From Alphaproteobacteria bacterium (lineage in GTDB: Bacteria > Pseudomonadota > Alphaproteobacteria > UBA828): 64,000 bases of DNA. The notes beneath the pieces are model-generated. The model was not told where the DNA came from and made no database searches. It was given only the letters and a program-made list of their open reading frames with translations. The translations under genes were made by a program, and so were the position numbers. Position 1 is the stretch's first letter, and every line of letters starts with the position of its first letter. Of the stretch, positions 16,604 to 24,966 are shown piece after piece. Location: NCBI GenBank assembly GCA_022826665.1, contig JAJDUK010000063.1, positions 62,001-126,000 on the forward strand. The letters run 5' to 3'.

Positions 16604-17755
16604 CTACTGCACCTCCGAAGCGTCGCTGCGCTCCCCCTCGATCCAGGTGGCGCGGACGCCCAGCTCGTCGTCGAGCCAGACCAGATCGGCGCGGAGCCCC
16701 GGTGCGAGCCGCCCCCGGCTCTCTGCGAGCCCGAGGAAATCCGCAGGATAGGCGGCAGCCATGGCGAGCACCTCCTCGAGCGGAATTCCGGCGTGGGCGA
16801 CGCAGTTCCTCACTGCCTGCCCCATGTCGAGCAGCGAGCCAGCGAGCCTGCCGTCGGCCGTGCGCAGGCAGCTGTCCACCACGCGCACGCGCTCGTCGCC
16901 CAGGCTGAACTCATCGAGGGCGGGCGCGCCCACCGGGGCCATCGCATCGGTGACCAGAAACAGCTTGCCGCGGGGTTTGGCGCGCCAGGCGAGGCGAACC
17001 ACGTCCCAGTGCACGTGGATACCGTCGGCGATGATGCTGCAGGCGAGGCTGTCGCGGGTCAGCGCCGCACCGGCGGCGCCCAACTCCCGATGGCCGAGCG
17101 GGCCCATGGCGTTGAACAGGTGGGTCACGCCGGTCAGTTCCGACGCCGCCATATCGAAGGTACCAGCGTCGGCCTCGGTGTGGCCGGCGGCGACGATGAC
17201 CCCGCGCCCCGCGAGCGCGCCGATGTGGGCGGGTTCCACACTCTCCGGCGCCAGCGTCACGAGGGTGCGGCCAGTGCCCAGCGAGGCGAGCAGGTCGATG
17301 TCATCGTCGCCCAACGGCCCGATGTCGCGCGCATCATGGGCCCCGCGCCGCGCCAGATTGATGTGGGGACCTTCGAAGTGGATGCCGAGGACCCCCGGCA
17401 TCCCCTGATCGAGCGCCTCCCGCACCGCCTCGATCGCCCGCCCCATGTCGGCGCGCGGGCCGGAGATGAAGGTCGGCAGAAAACCCGTGGTGCCGAAGGC
17501 GCGGTGGGCATGGCCGATCGCCGCGATGGTCGCCGACGTCGGCGCGTCGTTGAACATCACGCCGCCGCCGCCGTTGACCTGGACGTCGATGAAGCCGGCA
17601 GCGAGCGTGCCTCCCGCGAGCCGCGTGACTTGCGCTCTGGCGGGTATCGCGTCCTCCGCCACGATGTCGCGGATAACGCCTCCTGCGAACAGCAGGGCGC
17701 GGCCGGAGAGAATCCCCTCCGGCGTGTGCAGCCGGGCGCCGGCCAGGACTTCCAT
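16604..17755 (-). CDS. nagA: N-acetylglucosamine-6-phosphate deacetylase
   Basis: A 383-residue amidohydrolase-superfamily enzyme that removes acetate from GlcNAc-6-phosphate. LAAGFIDVQVNGGGGVMFND marks the first metal region, GIHFEGPHINLARRGAHDAR the Glu-ligand region (both family hallmarks), then AAGHTEADA, THLFNAMGPL and LVTDAMAPVG with the catalytic Asp. The protein is full length. It is the first gene of the nagA-nagK pair; there is no nagB here. ATG 17755 is the only sensible start. Confidence 0.94.
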   Translation of the reverse strand: MEVLAGARLHTPEGILSGRALLFAGGVIRDIVAEDAIPARAQVTRLAGGTLAAGFIDVQVNGGGGVMFNDAPTSATIAAIGHAHRAFGTTGFLPTFISGPRADMGRAIEAVREALDQGMPGVLGIHFEGPHINLARRGAHDARDIGPLGDDDIDLLASLGTGRTLVTLAPESVEPAHIGALAGRGVIVAAGHTEADAGTFDMAASELTGVTHLFNAMGPLGHRELGAAGAALTRDSLACSIIADGIHVHWDVVRLAWRAKPRGKLFLVTDAMAPVGAPALDEFSLGDERVRVVDSCLRTADGRLAGSLLDMGQAVRNCVAHAGIPLEEVLAMAAAYPADFLGLAESRGRLAPGLRADLVWLDDELGVRATWIEGERSDASEVQ

Positions 17756-17848
17756 CGTCGCCCTAGCGGCCCGCGCCGGGAAACGGGTTCGCCGGCGCGA
17801 GGCGGAATGTTAGTGTCGGTGCAAAGGTCACGAAACCGGGTGTAAGCC

Positions 17849-18841
17849 ATGCTGCGCGCTGCCTCAATCGGGATGGGCTGGTGGTCCGACGAGCTAGCGG
17901 ACGCCGCACAGGGTAAGTCGGACGTGATCCGCATCGTGACCTGCTTCACCCGGTCAAAAGAAAAGCGCGCGGCCTTCGCCGAAAAATACGGCACGGCACA
18001 GCACGACTCCTACGAAGCGGTGCTTGCCGACGACGGCGTCGACGCGGTCATCCTGACCACGCCGCACTCAACCCACGCCGAGCAGGTGATCGCGGCGGCG
18101 GCGGCCGGCAAGCATGTCTTCTGCGAGAAGCCCTTCACGCTGGCCCGTGCGAGCGCGCAGGCCGCGGTGGATGCGTGTGCCGAGGCAGGCGTGGTGCTCG
18201 CGATCGGGCAGAACCGGCGCTGGCACAGCGCGACCCGCGCGCTCAAACGCATGGTGGAGGGCGGTGGCTTCGGCACGATCCTCCACGCGGAGGCGAATTT
18301 CTCTGTGCCGAGCGCCCTCAGCTACCCGCCCGAGCTCTGGCGCTCCAACCGTGTCGAAAGCCCGGCCGGTTCGATCACGGGGCTCGGCATCCACATGATC
18401 GATGCACTCGTCTATCTGCTGGGGCCCATCACGCGGGTGGCGGCGCAGGCCCATCGGCGCGCGGTGCCGGTCGATATCGACGACACGACCTCGGTGCTGT
18501 TCCTGTTCGAGTCGGGGGCCTCGGGCTACCTCGGCACGATGTTCGCCTGCCCCCACACCTCTTACATCAACGTCTACGGCACCGGTGGCAACGCCTTCGC
18601 CCAGATCGACAACAGCCAGCTCATCCTCCAGTCGGCGGACGGGGTCAGGCGGGAGGAGCCCATCCAGCCGAACGACACGCTCAGGCTGGAGCTCGACGAG
18701 TTCGCCGCGACGTGCGCCGGCGAGGCGCAGTACACGGTGACGACCGAAGAAGCCGTGCACGGCATCGCCGTGATGGAGGCGCTGGTCGAGGCCACGGCCA
18801 CCGGCCAGTGGGTGGAGGTCGCCGGCGGGGGCGGGGCATGA
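17849..18841 (+). CDS. Gfo/Idh/MocA-family oxidoreductase
   Basis: A 330-residue NAD(P)-dependent dehydrogenase of the Gfo/Idh/MocA family. The Rossmann half includes VDAVILTTPHSTHAEQVIAA and the family EKP motif in GKHVFCEKPFTLA; the C-terminal half contains GLGIHMIDALVYLLGP with the conserved histidine. The N-terminus is slightly unusual, starting MLRAASIGMGWWSDELADAA in place of a clean GxGxxG. Substrates in this family are sugars or cyclitols. The next gene starts within its stop (ATGA overlap). Confidence 0.88.
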   Translation: MLRAASIGMGWWSDELADAAQGKSDVIRIVTCFTRSKEKRAAFAEKYGTAQHDSYEAVLADDGVDAVILTTPHSTHAEQVIAAAAAGKHVFCEKPFTLARASAQAAVDACAEAGVVLAIGQNRRWHSATRALKRMVEGGGFGTILHAEANFSVPSALSYPPELWRSNRVESPAGSITGLGIHMIDALVYLLGPITRVAAQAHRRAVPVDIDDTTSVLFLFESGASGYLGTMFACPHTSYINVYGTGGNAFAQIDNSQLILQSADGVRREEPIQPNDTLRLELDEFAATCAGEAQYTVTTEEAVHGIAVMEALVEATATGQWVEVAGGGGA

Positions 18842-19842
18842 GCGCGCGCCACACCTTCTTCTGCATCGACGGCCACACCTGCGGCAATCCCGTGCGCGTC
18901 GTGGCAAGCGGCGGGCCGCAGCTCGCAGGCGCCACCATGAGCGAGCGGCGCCAACACTTCCTCCGCGACTACGACTGGATCCGCCGGGCGCTCATGTTCG
19001 AGCCCCGCGGCCACGACCTGATGTCGGGCTCCGTGCTCTACCCGCCGCTCTCGCCAGACGCCGACATTGCGTTGCTCTTCGTCGAGACCAGCGGCTGCCT
19101 GCCGATGTGCGGCCACGGCACCATCGGGACTGTGACCATCGCCTTGGAGCACGGCCTCGTTACTCCGCGAAACGAGGGCACGCTGGTGCTGGACACGCCG
19201 GCGGGCCGGGTCGAAGCGCGTTATCGGCAGAACGGCACGCGCGTCGAGGCCGTGCGCATCACCAACGTGCCAAGCTTCCTGGCGGAAACGGGCGTCGCGG
19301 TGGAGTGCCCCGGTCTCGGTCCGCTCACAGTGGACATCGCCTACGGCGGCAACTTCTACGCGATCGTCGATCCACAGCCGGGCTATGCGGGGATGGAAGA
19401 ATTCTCGGCAGCCGAGCTACTCGCGATGAGCCCCGGCCTGCGCGAGGCCTGCAACCGGGTGGTTGAATGCGTCCACCCCGATGACTCTTCCATCGCCGGC
19501 GTCAGCCACGTGATGTGGACCGGCGCGCCGCAGGACCCCGGCGCTCACGGGCGGAACGCCGTCTTCTACGGCTCCGGCGCGCTTGACCGCTCCCCCTGCG
19601 GCACCGGCAGCTCGGCGCGCATGGCGCAGTGGGCGGCCACGGGCAAGCTCGCGGCCGGCGATGAGTTCGTGCACGAGAGCATCATCGGCAGCCTGTTCCG
19701 CTGCCGTGTCGAGAGCGCGACGAAGGTGGGCAATCACGACGCGATCGTGCCGAGCATTGAGGGCTGGGCGCGAGTCACCGGGCTCAACACAATTTTCGTC
19801 GACGAAGCCGATCCCTTCGCCCACGGTTTCCAGGTGACCTAG
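18838..19842 (+). CDS. Proline racemase family, 4-hydroxyproline 2-epimerase type
   Basis: A 334-residue member of the proline racemase superfamily. Both catalytic cysteines are present, in CLPMCGHGTIGT near residue 89 and DRSPCGTGSSARM near residue 255. Trans-3-hydroxyproline dehydratases of this family have a threonine in place of the second, so an epimerase or racemase is favoured. CIDGHTCGNPVRVV at the N-terminus is typical of 4-hydroxyproline epimerases. It would convert trans-4-hydroxy-L-proline to the cis-D form. ATG 18838 overlaps the previous stop by ATGA. A longer in-frame extension inside the oxidoreductase gene is rejected. Confidence 0.9.
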   Translation: MSARHTFFCIDGHTCGNPVRVVASGGPQLAGATMSERRQHFLRDYDWIRRALMFEPRGHDLMSGSVLYPPLSPDADIALLFVETSGCLPMCGHGTIGTVTIALEHGLVTPRNEGTLVLDTPAGRVEARYRQNGTRVEAVRITNVPSFLAETGVAVECPGLGPLTVDIAYGGNFYAIVDPQPGYAGMEEFSAAELLAMSPGLREACNRVVECVHPDDSSIAGVSHVMWTGAPQDPGAHGRNAVFYGSGALDRSPCGTGSSARMAQWAATGKLAAGDEFVHESIIGSLFRCRVESATKVGNHDAIVPSIEGWARVTGLNTIFVDEADPFAHGFQVT

Positions 19843-19876
19843 ACCGGTTCGGCCAAAACATAAGGAAAAATTATAT

Positions 19877-19942
19877 CCAATATAAGCAATCAATATTGGG
19901 CGGTATACGCCCAGCCGGGCAGTGTCGGACCGTTTGGCTGGG
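19877..19942. promoter_or_regulatory. AT-rich leader with three successive inverted repeats
   Basis: In an AT-rich patch upstream of the Spondin_N gene, CCAATAT (19877-19883) pairs with ATATTGG (19893-19899). GGGCG-gtata-CGCCC (19898-19912) follows, then CCCAGCC (19910-19916) with GGCTGGG (19936-19942). The first arms are typical of a regulator site; the GC-rich ones may end transcription of the epimerase gene. The role is inferred. Confidence 0.45.
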
Positions 19943-20027
19943 TGCCGCGATGGAATGCAGCCCGGCCTTGGCAGATGGGGCATGTCAGTAGAGCGTGGAC
20001 GACGCGCGTTCAGGGAGGTTAGAGAAC

Positions 20028-20786
20028 ATGACAAGTTCCACCATTCACAAGCCTGATCGCGTTCTTCGCGCGCTCGTTCGTTCTCTCGCCCCGGCCTATG
20101 CCGTCCTGCTGGTCGCCACGCTCGGCCTGGGCTGCAGCGCGTACGGCGATGCGTCGGACGACGTGTCGCTCAACCCGCAGGCGAGCGATCCCGCCGCCGG
20201 CGCCTCGGCGATCTATACCGTCACGTACACGGGCACGTGGACTGCGGCTGCCACGCCCGGGGGCGTTCCTGACGGTGCGCACTTCTCGCCGCTGATCGGC
20301 GGCGTTCACAATGCCGCCGTGGCGTTCCTGGAGGCTGGCGGTACGGCCACGGCAGGCATTGAATCCATGGCGGAGCGCGGGCGCACCGCCACCTTGACGA
20401 AGGAAATCGAAGCAGCCGGGGCCAATGCGCTCAGCGTGCTGCGCAAGGAGTCAGGCTCCGGCGCGACGGAGTCCTCGACATTCGAGTCCGTCGTGCTCAC
20501 CGCCGACCATCCCCGCATCACTCTGCTCTCGATGATCGCGCCGAGCCCGGATTGGTTCGTCGGCGTCTTCAGTCTCTCGCTGCTCGATGCCGAGGGCGGT
20601 TGGGTCGAGGCGCTGATGGTGGACCTCCACCCCTGGGATGCCGGGACCGAGGAAGGAGAGGAGTTTTCGTTCGACAACGCGGCGACCGTGCCGCAGGGCA
20701 CCATCACCAGCCTCCAGGGCACAGGCAAGTTCTCGTCGGACGCGCCGATGGCGACGCTGACCTTCACCCTCCAGTCGGCCGAATAG
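20028..20786 (+). CDS. Spondin_N-domain lipoprotein
   Basis: A 252-residue predicted lipoprotein. A hydrophobic leader ends in the lipobox LGLGCSAYGD near residue 31, followed by a domain resembling the N-terminal domain of F-spondin. Landmarks are YTVTYTGTWT, GAHFSPLIGGVHN, ITLLSMIAPSPDWFVGV and VDLHPWDAGTEEGEEF. In animals this domain belongs to extracellular matrix proteins; bacterial copies are surface proteins of unknown role, mostly in marine and alphaproteobacterial genomes. ATG 20028 follows GGGAGG. A DUF4168 gene begins one base after its stop, so both are probably co-transcribed. Confidence 0.85.
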   Translation: MTSSTIHKPDRVLRALVRSLAPAYAVLLVATLGLGCSAYGDASDDVSLNPQASDPAAGASAIYTVTYTGTWTAAATPGGVPDGAHFSPLIGGVHNAAVAFLEAGGTATAGIESMAERGRTATLTKEIEAAGANALSVLRKESGSGATESSTFESVVLTADHPRITLLSMIAPSPDWFVGVFSLSLLDAEGGWVEALMVDLHPWDAGTEEGEEFSFDNAATVPQGTITSLQGTGKFSSDAPMATLTFTLQSAE

Positions 20787-20787
20787 G

Positions 20788-21246
20788 GTGAGCGGAACCC
20801 CCGCAGCGGCAGTCCAGCATAGCGGCGCGACCGCCGCCGAGAATGCGCACAAGCACACCCTAAAGCGCCGCACGCCGCCGCTCGCCGCCCTGTTGTTCGC
20901 GATGGTCCTCGTCGCGGCGACGCTCTTGCAGGGTCCGCGCGCGGCTGCGGACGAATACAGCGATGCCATGCTCGAAGCCTTCGCTTCCGCCGCCATCGAG
21001 GTCAGCAGAAGGATCGAGGCCTGGCGGCCACTCATCGAAAGCACGGCCGACGAAGACGAGCGCGCAGCCCTGATCGAAGACGCACAGGCGGACCTCGCGC
21101 GCGCCATTGAAGAGACGGACGGCATCGACGAGGACGAGTACTACGCCATCTACGAAGCCGCGCGGGAGGACCAGGCGCTGCGCAATCGAATAAACGAGAT
21201 CTTCTCCGCCCTCCTGCAGCGCCCGCAAGTCCCTCGCGCCGAGTGA
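20788..21246 (+). CDS. DUF4168-like exported small protein
   Basis: A 152-residue protein with an N-terminal basic region, a hydrophobic segment (LAALLFAMVLVAATLL) and an acidic helical domain: FASAAIEVSRRIEAWRPLI, ARAIEETDGIDEDEYYAI, ALRNRINEIFSALL. This pattern resembles DUF4168, a family of periplasmic helical proteins of unknown function. GTG 20788 lies one base after the Spondin_N stop; the first 30 residues before the hydrophobic segment are unusually long for a signal peptide, so a later start cannot be excluded. Confidence 0.7.
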   Translation: MSGTPAAAVQHSGATAAENAHKHTLKRRTPPLAALLFAMVLVAATLLQGPRAAADEYSDAMLEAFASAAIEVSRRIEAWRPLIESTADEDERAALIEDAQADLARAIEETDGIDEDEYYAIYEAAREDQALRNRINEIFSALLQRPQVPRAE

Positions 21247-21271
21247 CCGCCTGTCGAGGAACAGAAGGCCG

Positions 21272-22438
21272 ATGAAGATCAGGAGCATCACGGCACGCTG
21301 GGTGCATGTGCCGATTCCCAAGGCGCAGCAGCACAAGAGCGACCTCGGCGTCGCCGATTTCTTCGACGCCACCATCGTGCGGGTCGAGACCGAATGCGGC
21401 CTCGTGGGCTGGGGCGAGGCGAAGGCGTCGGTCGGCAGCATGGGCAACAACGCGGCGATGGTTGCGCTCATCAACCGCGACCTGGGCCCGGCCCTGATCG
21501 GCGAGGACCCGCGCAACCCGCGTCGGCTGTGGGAGATCGGCTACAACGGCAGCCGCGCCCACTTTGCGCTGACACGCGGCCAGGCCTTCCCTGCGCTGGA
21601 CCGCCGCGGCAGCCGGATCAGCGCCATCGGCGCCATCGACATGGCCTGCTGGGATATCCTGGGCCGCTCCCTGGATGTGCCGGTTTGGCAGCTGCTCGGC
21701 GGCAAGTGCCGCGATGCCATGCCGGCCTACGCCTCCGGTGGCTGGGCGCCCGCCGAGGCCATCGGCGCACAACTGGAAGGCTACATCGCGCGCGGTGGCT
21801 TCGGCGCGGTGAAGATGCGGGTCGGCGCGGGCGACGGCGACGTCATCACCTCGGTGCGCCGGGTGCGGGCCGCGCGTGCTCATCTGGGCTGCGATATCCA
21901 GATCATGGTGGACTCCCACGGCACGTTTTCGGTCAAGGAGGCGCTTCGCTTCGTGCGGCTCGTCGAGGGCTGCGGCCTCGCCTGGTTCGAGGAGCCGGTG
22001 AATGTCGATGACAGAGCCGGCATGGCGACCGTGCGGGCCGCTAGCGACATCCCCATCGCCGCCGGCGAGAGCGAGTTCACCCGCTTCGATTTCCGCGACC
22101 TGCTGGAGCATGGCGCCGTGGACTACTTCCAGCCCGATCTCGCCATCGCGGGCGGCATTACCGAGGCCATGCGGATCGCGGCGCTGGCCGAGAGCCACGG
22201 CATCAAGCTCGCGCCCCACCTCTGGGGCGGCGCGCTCAACTTCGCCGCCGGGCTCCAGGTGATGGCCGCCTCGCCGGCAGCCGTCATCGCCGAATACTCC
22301 CTCGGCGCCAACCCGCTGCTCCACGATCTCGCCGAGGAGAGTTTCGAGGTTGTGGACGGCATGATCGCCATTCCCGACCGCCCCGGCCTCGGCGTCACCA
22401 TCGACGAAGAGTTTCTCGTCGCCCACACGGTCGATTAA
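21272..22438 (+). CDS. Mandelate racemase/muconate lactonizing family enzyme
   Basis: A 388-residue enolase-superfamily protein. The capping domain is N-terminal. The barrel shows VKMRVGAGDGD (Lys-x-Arg at the catalytic strand), IMVDSHGTFSVKEA (first metal Asp), WFEEPVNVDD (second metal Glu), AAGESEFTRFDF (third Glu), VDYFQPDLAIAGGITEAM and KLAPHLWGG with a His in the position used as base in the mandelate racemase subgroup. These enzymes racemise or dehydrate hydroxy- and sugar acids; substrate not predictable here. ATG 21272 follows AGAAGG. A CMD protein and a dehydrogenase follow on the same strand. Confidence 0.9.
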   Translation: MKIRSITARWVHVPIPKAQQHKSDLGVADFFDATIVRVETECGLVGWGEAKASVGSMGNNAAMVALINRDLGPALIGEDPRNPRRLWEIGYNGSRAHFALTRGQAFPALDRRGSRISAIGAIDMACWDILGRSLDVPVWQLLGGKCRDAMPAYASGGWAPAEAIGAQLEGYIARGGFGAVKMRVGAGDGDVITSVRRVRAARAHLGCDIQIMVDSHGTFSVKEALRFVRLVEGCGLAWFEEPVNVDDRAGMATVRAASDIPIAAGESEFTRFDFRDLLEHGAVDYFQPDLAIAGGITEAMRIAALAESHGIKLAPHLWGGALNFAAGLQVMAASPAAVIAEYSLGANPLLHDLAEESFEVVDGMIAIPDRPGLGVTIDEEFLVAHTVD

Positions 22439-22540
22439 CCACTCCATCGCCGTCTTCTGGGAATTGCCGGCCGGGCGGCTATGATGCGCGGCCGGCCGCG
22501 CTGGGCGCGGTCCCACCCGTCATTCAGGAGAGACGCCGCC

Positions 22541-22930
22541 ATGCCCAACGAGATGTACGAGAAAGGCCTGCAAATCCGGCGCGAGGTGCTGGGCTCAGAG
22601 TACGTGGACCGCGCCATCGGCAGCGCCGACGACTTCAACAAGGAATTCCAGGAGATCCTGACCGAGTACTGCTGGGGCGCGGTGTGGGGCCGGCCGGGGC
22701 TGAGCCGCAAGCAGCGCAGCCTCAACAACATCTGCATGCTCTCTGCGCTGGGCCGCAGTCACGAGCTGGAGCTGCATCTTAAGGGCGCGCTCACCAACGG
22801 CGTCACCGTCGATGAGATCAAGGAGACGCTGATCCAGGTCGCCGTCTATTGCGGCGCGCCGGCGGCGGTCGAAGGCTTCCGCATCGCGCGCCGCGTCGTC
22901 GACGAGCACCGCAAAGCGGAGGCCGACTGA
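22541..22930 (+). CDS. Carboxymuconolactone decarboxylase family protein
   Basis: A 129-residue all-helical protein of the CMD/AhpD family, of the length of 4-carboxymuconolactone decarboxylase PcaC. EILTEYCWGAVWGRPGLSRK and the region around ALGRSHELELHLKGAL, then IQVAVYCGAPAAVEGF, match the PcaC pattern. No other protocatechuate gene is near, so a decarboxylase for another lactone or acid is possible. ATG 22541 follows CAGGAGAG. The next gene starts on the last base of its stop. Confidence 0.88.
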   Translation: MPNEMYEKGLQIRREVLGSEYVDRAIGSADDFNKEFQEILTEYCWGAVWGRPGLSRKQRSLNNICMLSALGRSHELELHLKGALTNGVTVDEIKETLIQVAVYCGAPAAVEGFRIARRVVDEHRKAEAD

Positions 22931-23790
22931 TGCCGACCTTGGGTTTCATCGGCCTCGGCAACATGGGCGGCCCCATGGCGCACAATCTCGCCGCTGCCGG
23001 CCACGAGGTGGTGTGCTTCGATGCTGCGGGCACGGAAGCGCTGGCGCCACCGGGCGCGCCCACGGCAGGGTCCGCGACGGAGGTAGCGCAGAAGGCCCGC
23101 ATTGTCTTCCTCTGCCTGCCCGACGGGCCCGTGGTCCTGCAAGTGGTACGCGAGATGGCCGACTGCCCTGACCGTGCGGTCGAGATCGTGGTGGACAGCA
23201 CCACCGCCGGTATGCCGGACGCCCGGGCGGCCTACGACGTGCTGGCCGAGGCCGGCATCCGCTACGCCGATGCACCGGTGAGCGGCGGCACGAAGGGCTC
23301 GAAGGCCGGCACGCTCGCCATGATGGTGGCGGCGCCGGACGATCTCTACGCCGAGATCGAGCCCTACATCCGCCCGATGGCGGCGAACGCCCGCCATGTC
23401 GGCACCGAGCCCGGCCAGGGCATGGCGATGAAGCTGCTCAACAACTTCCTGTCGGCGACCGCGATGGCCGCGACCAGCGAGGCGGTGGCCTTCGGCGTCT
23501 CCCAGGGCCTCGACATGATGACGATCCTGGAGACGGTCAACGTCTCCACCGGGCGCAACACCGCGACCGAGGACAAGTTCCCTAACCGCATCGCCACGGG
23601 CGCGTTCGACGCCGGCTTCGCTACCAAGCTCATGGCCAAGGACCTCCGGCTCTACGAGGCGAGCGTCACGGCCACCGGCTCGCCGCGCCGCCTTGCCGGG
23701 CAGCTCCGCGAAATCTGGGACGGTCTGGAGGCCGCCCGCCCGGATTCCGACTTCACCGAGATCTACCAGCACGTGCGGGACGGCCAGTAA
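22930..23790 (+). CDS. 3-hydroxyisobutyrate dehydrogenase-family oxidoreductase
   Basis: A 286-residue beta-hydroxyacid dehydrogenase. The NAD-binding motif GFIGLGNMGGPMAHNL is at the N-terminus, the substrate motif DAPVSGGTKGSKAGTL near residue 115, and the catalytic lysine in GMAMKLLNNFLSA. The family includes 3-hydroxyisobutyrate, tartronate-semialdehyde and 6-phosphogluconate-like dehydrogenases. A tartronate-semialdehyde reductase role would fit the hydroxypyruvate isomerase nearby but is only inferred. Its ATG shares one base with the stop of the CMD gene. Confidence 0.9.
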   Translation: MPTLGFIGLGNMGGPMAHNLAAAGHEVVCFDAAGTEALAPPGAPTAGSATEVAQKARIVFLCLPDGPVVLQVVREMADCPDRAVEIVVDSTTAGMPDARAAYDVLAEAGIRYADAPVSGGTKGSKAGTLAMMVAAPDDLYAEIEPYIRPMAANARHVGTEPGQGMAMKLLNNFLSATAMAATSEAVAFGVSQGLDMMTILETVNVSTGRNTATEDKFPNRIATGAFDAGFATKLMAKDLRLYEASVTATGSPRRLAGQLREIWDGLEAARPDSDFTEIYQHVRDGQ

Positions 23791-23811
23791 CGGTACCGGC
23801 CGACCAAACAA

Positions 23812-23926
23812 CCCCCACCTCACCCTGACCCTCTCCGCCCCCAGGGGCGGAGAGGGAACGCAGGCGGCGCCGCCTTCTCTCCCTCTCCTCCCCGCCGGGG
23901 AGGAGAGGGCTGGGGAGAGGAGGGGG
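23812..23926 (+). repeat. Dispersed GC-rich palindromic repeat, copy A
   Basis: Two strong hairpins lie in tandem: a perfect 13-bp stem with a 2-base loop at 23829-23856 and a perfect 13-bp stem with a 3-base loop at 23881-23909. The palindrome AGGCGGCGCCGCCT lies between them. The element begins CCCCCACCTCACCC, and the same edge is found inverted in copy B at 26698-26808. Such elements are common between alphaproteobacterial genes; as a side effect this one may terminate the dehydrogenase transcript. Confidence 0.85.
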
Positions 23927-23997
23927 ACTGCTTCCGTCCTTCATGTTGGTGGACGGACGACTTGCCGCACTCCGCCGGGGTGATTAGCCTCAAGCCC

Positions 23998-24291
23998 ATG
24001 GAAGACGGGGCGCCCACCCATTACGTGGTCGTCGAGGGGCTGGCGGGCGAGGATTCGACCTGGCGCGTCGTCCGGGCCGAGGAGCACGCGCGAGGACGCA
24101 GGCTCTATGCCTTCGTCGGCACCTGTCAGACCCGCCGTGCGGCGCTTTCCCTCGCCCGCGCGCTCAACGAGAAGCGCGCCGTCGACGAGGAAACGCTACG
24201 GGCCGCGGCCCTGCGAGGGCAGGCCCTTGCCCCAGGCCGCGCCGACATCGCGCCCGCGCCAGACCCCTACCGGCTCAGACCATCCTGTTAA
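23998..24291 (+). CDS. Small hypothetical protein
   Basis: A 97-residue frame beginning MEDGAPTHYVVVEGLAGED. The first 65 residues look like a compact folded domain (WRVVRAEEHARGRRLYAFVG, then ALSLARALNEKRAVDEET), and the tail is Ala/Pro-rich. No family is recognised. Longer starts at 23980 (GTG) and 23962 (TTG) are possible. It lies between a dispersed repeat and the 3' end of the amidase gene. Confidence 0.45.
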   Translation: MEDGAPTHYVVVEGLAGEDSTWRVVRAEEHARGRRLYAFVGTCQTRRAALSLARALNEKRAVDEETLRAAALRGQALAPGRADIAPAPDPYRLRPSC

Positions 24292-24303
24292 GGCGGGCCG
24301 CGT

Positions 24304-24939
24304 TCAGGCGTTACGCTTCCTGATCTCGTCGAGATAGTCGAGCACCTGCTCGGACGAGACGATGTCGGCGTAGCGGCGGCCGACATCGCGCAGATTGTCC
24401 CGGTGCGGCCGCTCGTCAGCATCGCCGACGCAGTCCTCCGGCACCATGGTGCGGTAGCCGTAGGAGAAGGAATCGATCACCGACGCACGGATGCAGCCGC
24501 TGGTCATGCAGCCCATGACGATGGTCGTATCCACGCCGTGCTTGGTGAGGAAGGCGGTCACCGGGGTCTGGAAGAAGATCGAGGGGCCGGACTTGCGCAG
24601 GATGTAGTCGTAGTCGGGGTCGGAGGTGCGGGGTTCCATCTCGGCGCAGGGGTCGCCCTCGAAGAAGCTCTCGCGCACGGGCGCGATCTTCCAATAGGGC
24701 ATGTCGCCCTCGGAGTGATAGGCGGTGTAGCAGTTGGCGACCGGCACCCGCGCCGCGCGCGCGGCCTCCAGCACCCGCGCGGTGTTCTCCACGGCGCGAT
24801 GCACCAGCGGGCAGTTGCCGAGAGGAAATTCCGGCTGGGTGAAGCCGGTCTGGAAATCGACCACGAGGATGCCGGGCCGCTCGCCGAAGCCGATCTCCAT
24901 CGCGCCGTAGCCGATGTCCTGGTAGGTGTCGTCGCTCAT
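24304..24939 (-). CDS. Isochorismatase-family amidase, N-carbamoylsarcosine amidohydrolase type
   Basis: A 211-residue cysteine hydrolase. The catalytic triad is visible: Asp in ILVVDFQTGFTQP, Lys in YILRKSGPSIF and Cys in GCMTSGCIRAS. The aspartate and the aromatic N-terminal part resemble N-carbamoylsarcosine amidase and maleamate amidohydrolase. It would release ammonia and CO2 from an N-carbamoyl compound. It lies downstream of hydroxypyruvate isomerase with a 27-base gap, and ATG 24939 has GAGGGGG upstream. Substrate not provable from sequence. Confidence 0.88.
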   Translation of the reverse strand: MSDDTYQDIGYGAMEIGFGERPGILVVDFQTGFTQPEFPLGNCPLVHRAVENTARVLEAARAARVPVANCYTAYHSEGDMPYWKIAPVRESFFEGDPCAEMEPRTSDPDYDYILRKSGPSIFFQTPVTAFLTKHGVDTTIVMGCMTSGCIRASVIDSFSYGYRTMVPEDCVGDADERPHRDNLRDVGRRYADIVSSEQVLDYLDEIRKRNA

Positions 24940-24966
24940 CGCCTTCCCCCTCGCTCCTGCGGCCGC

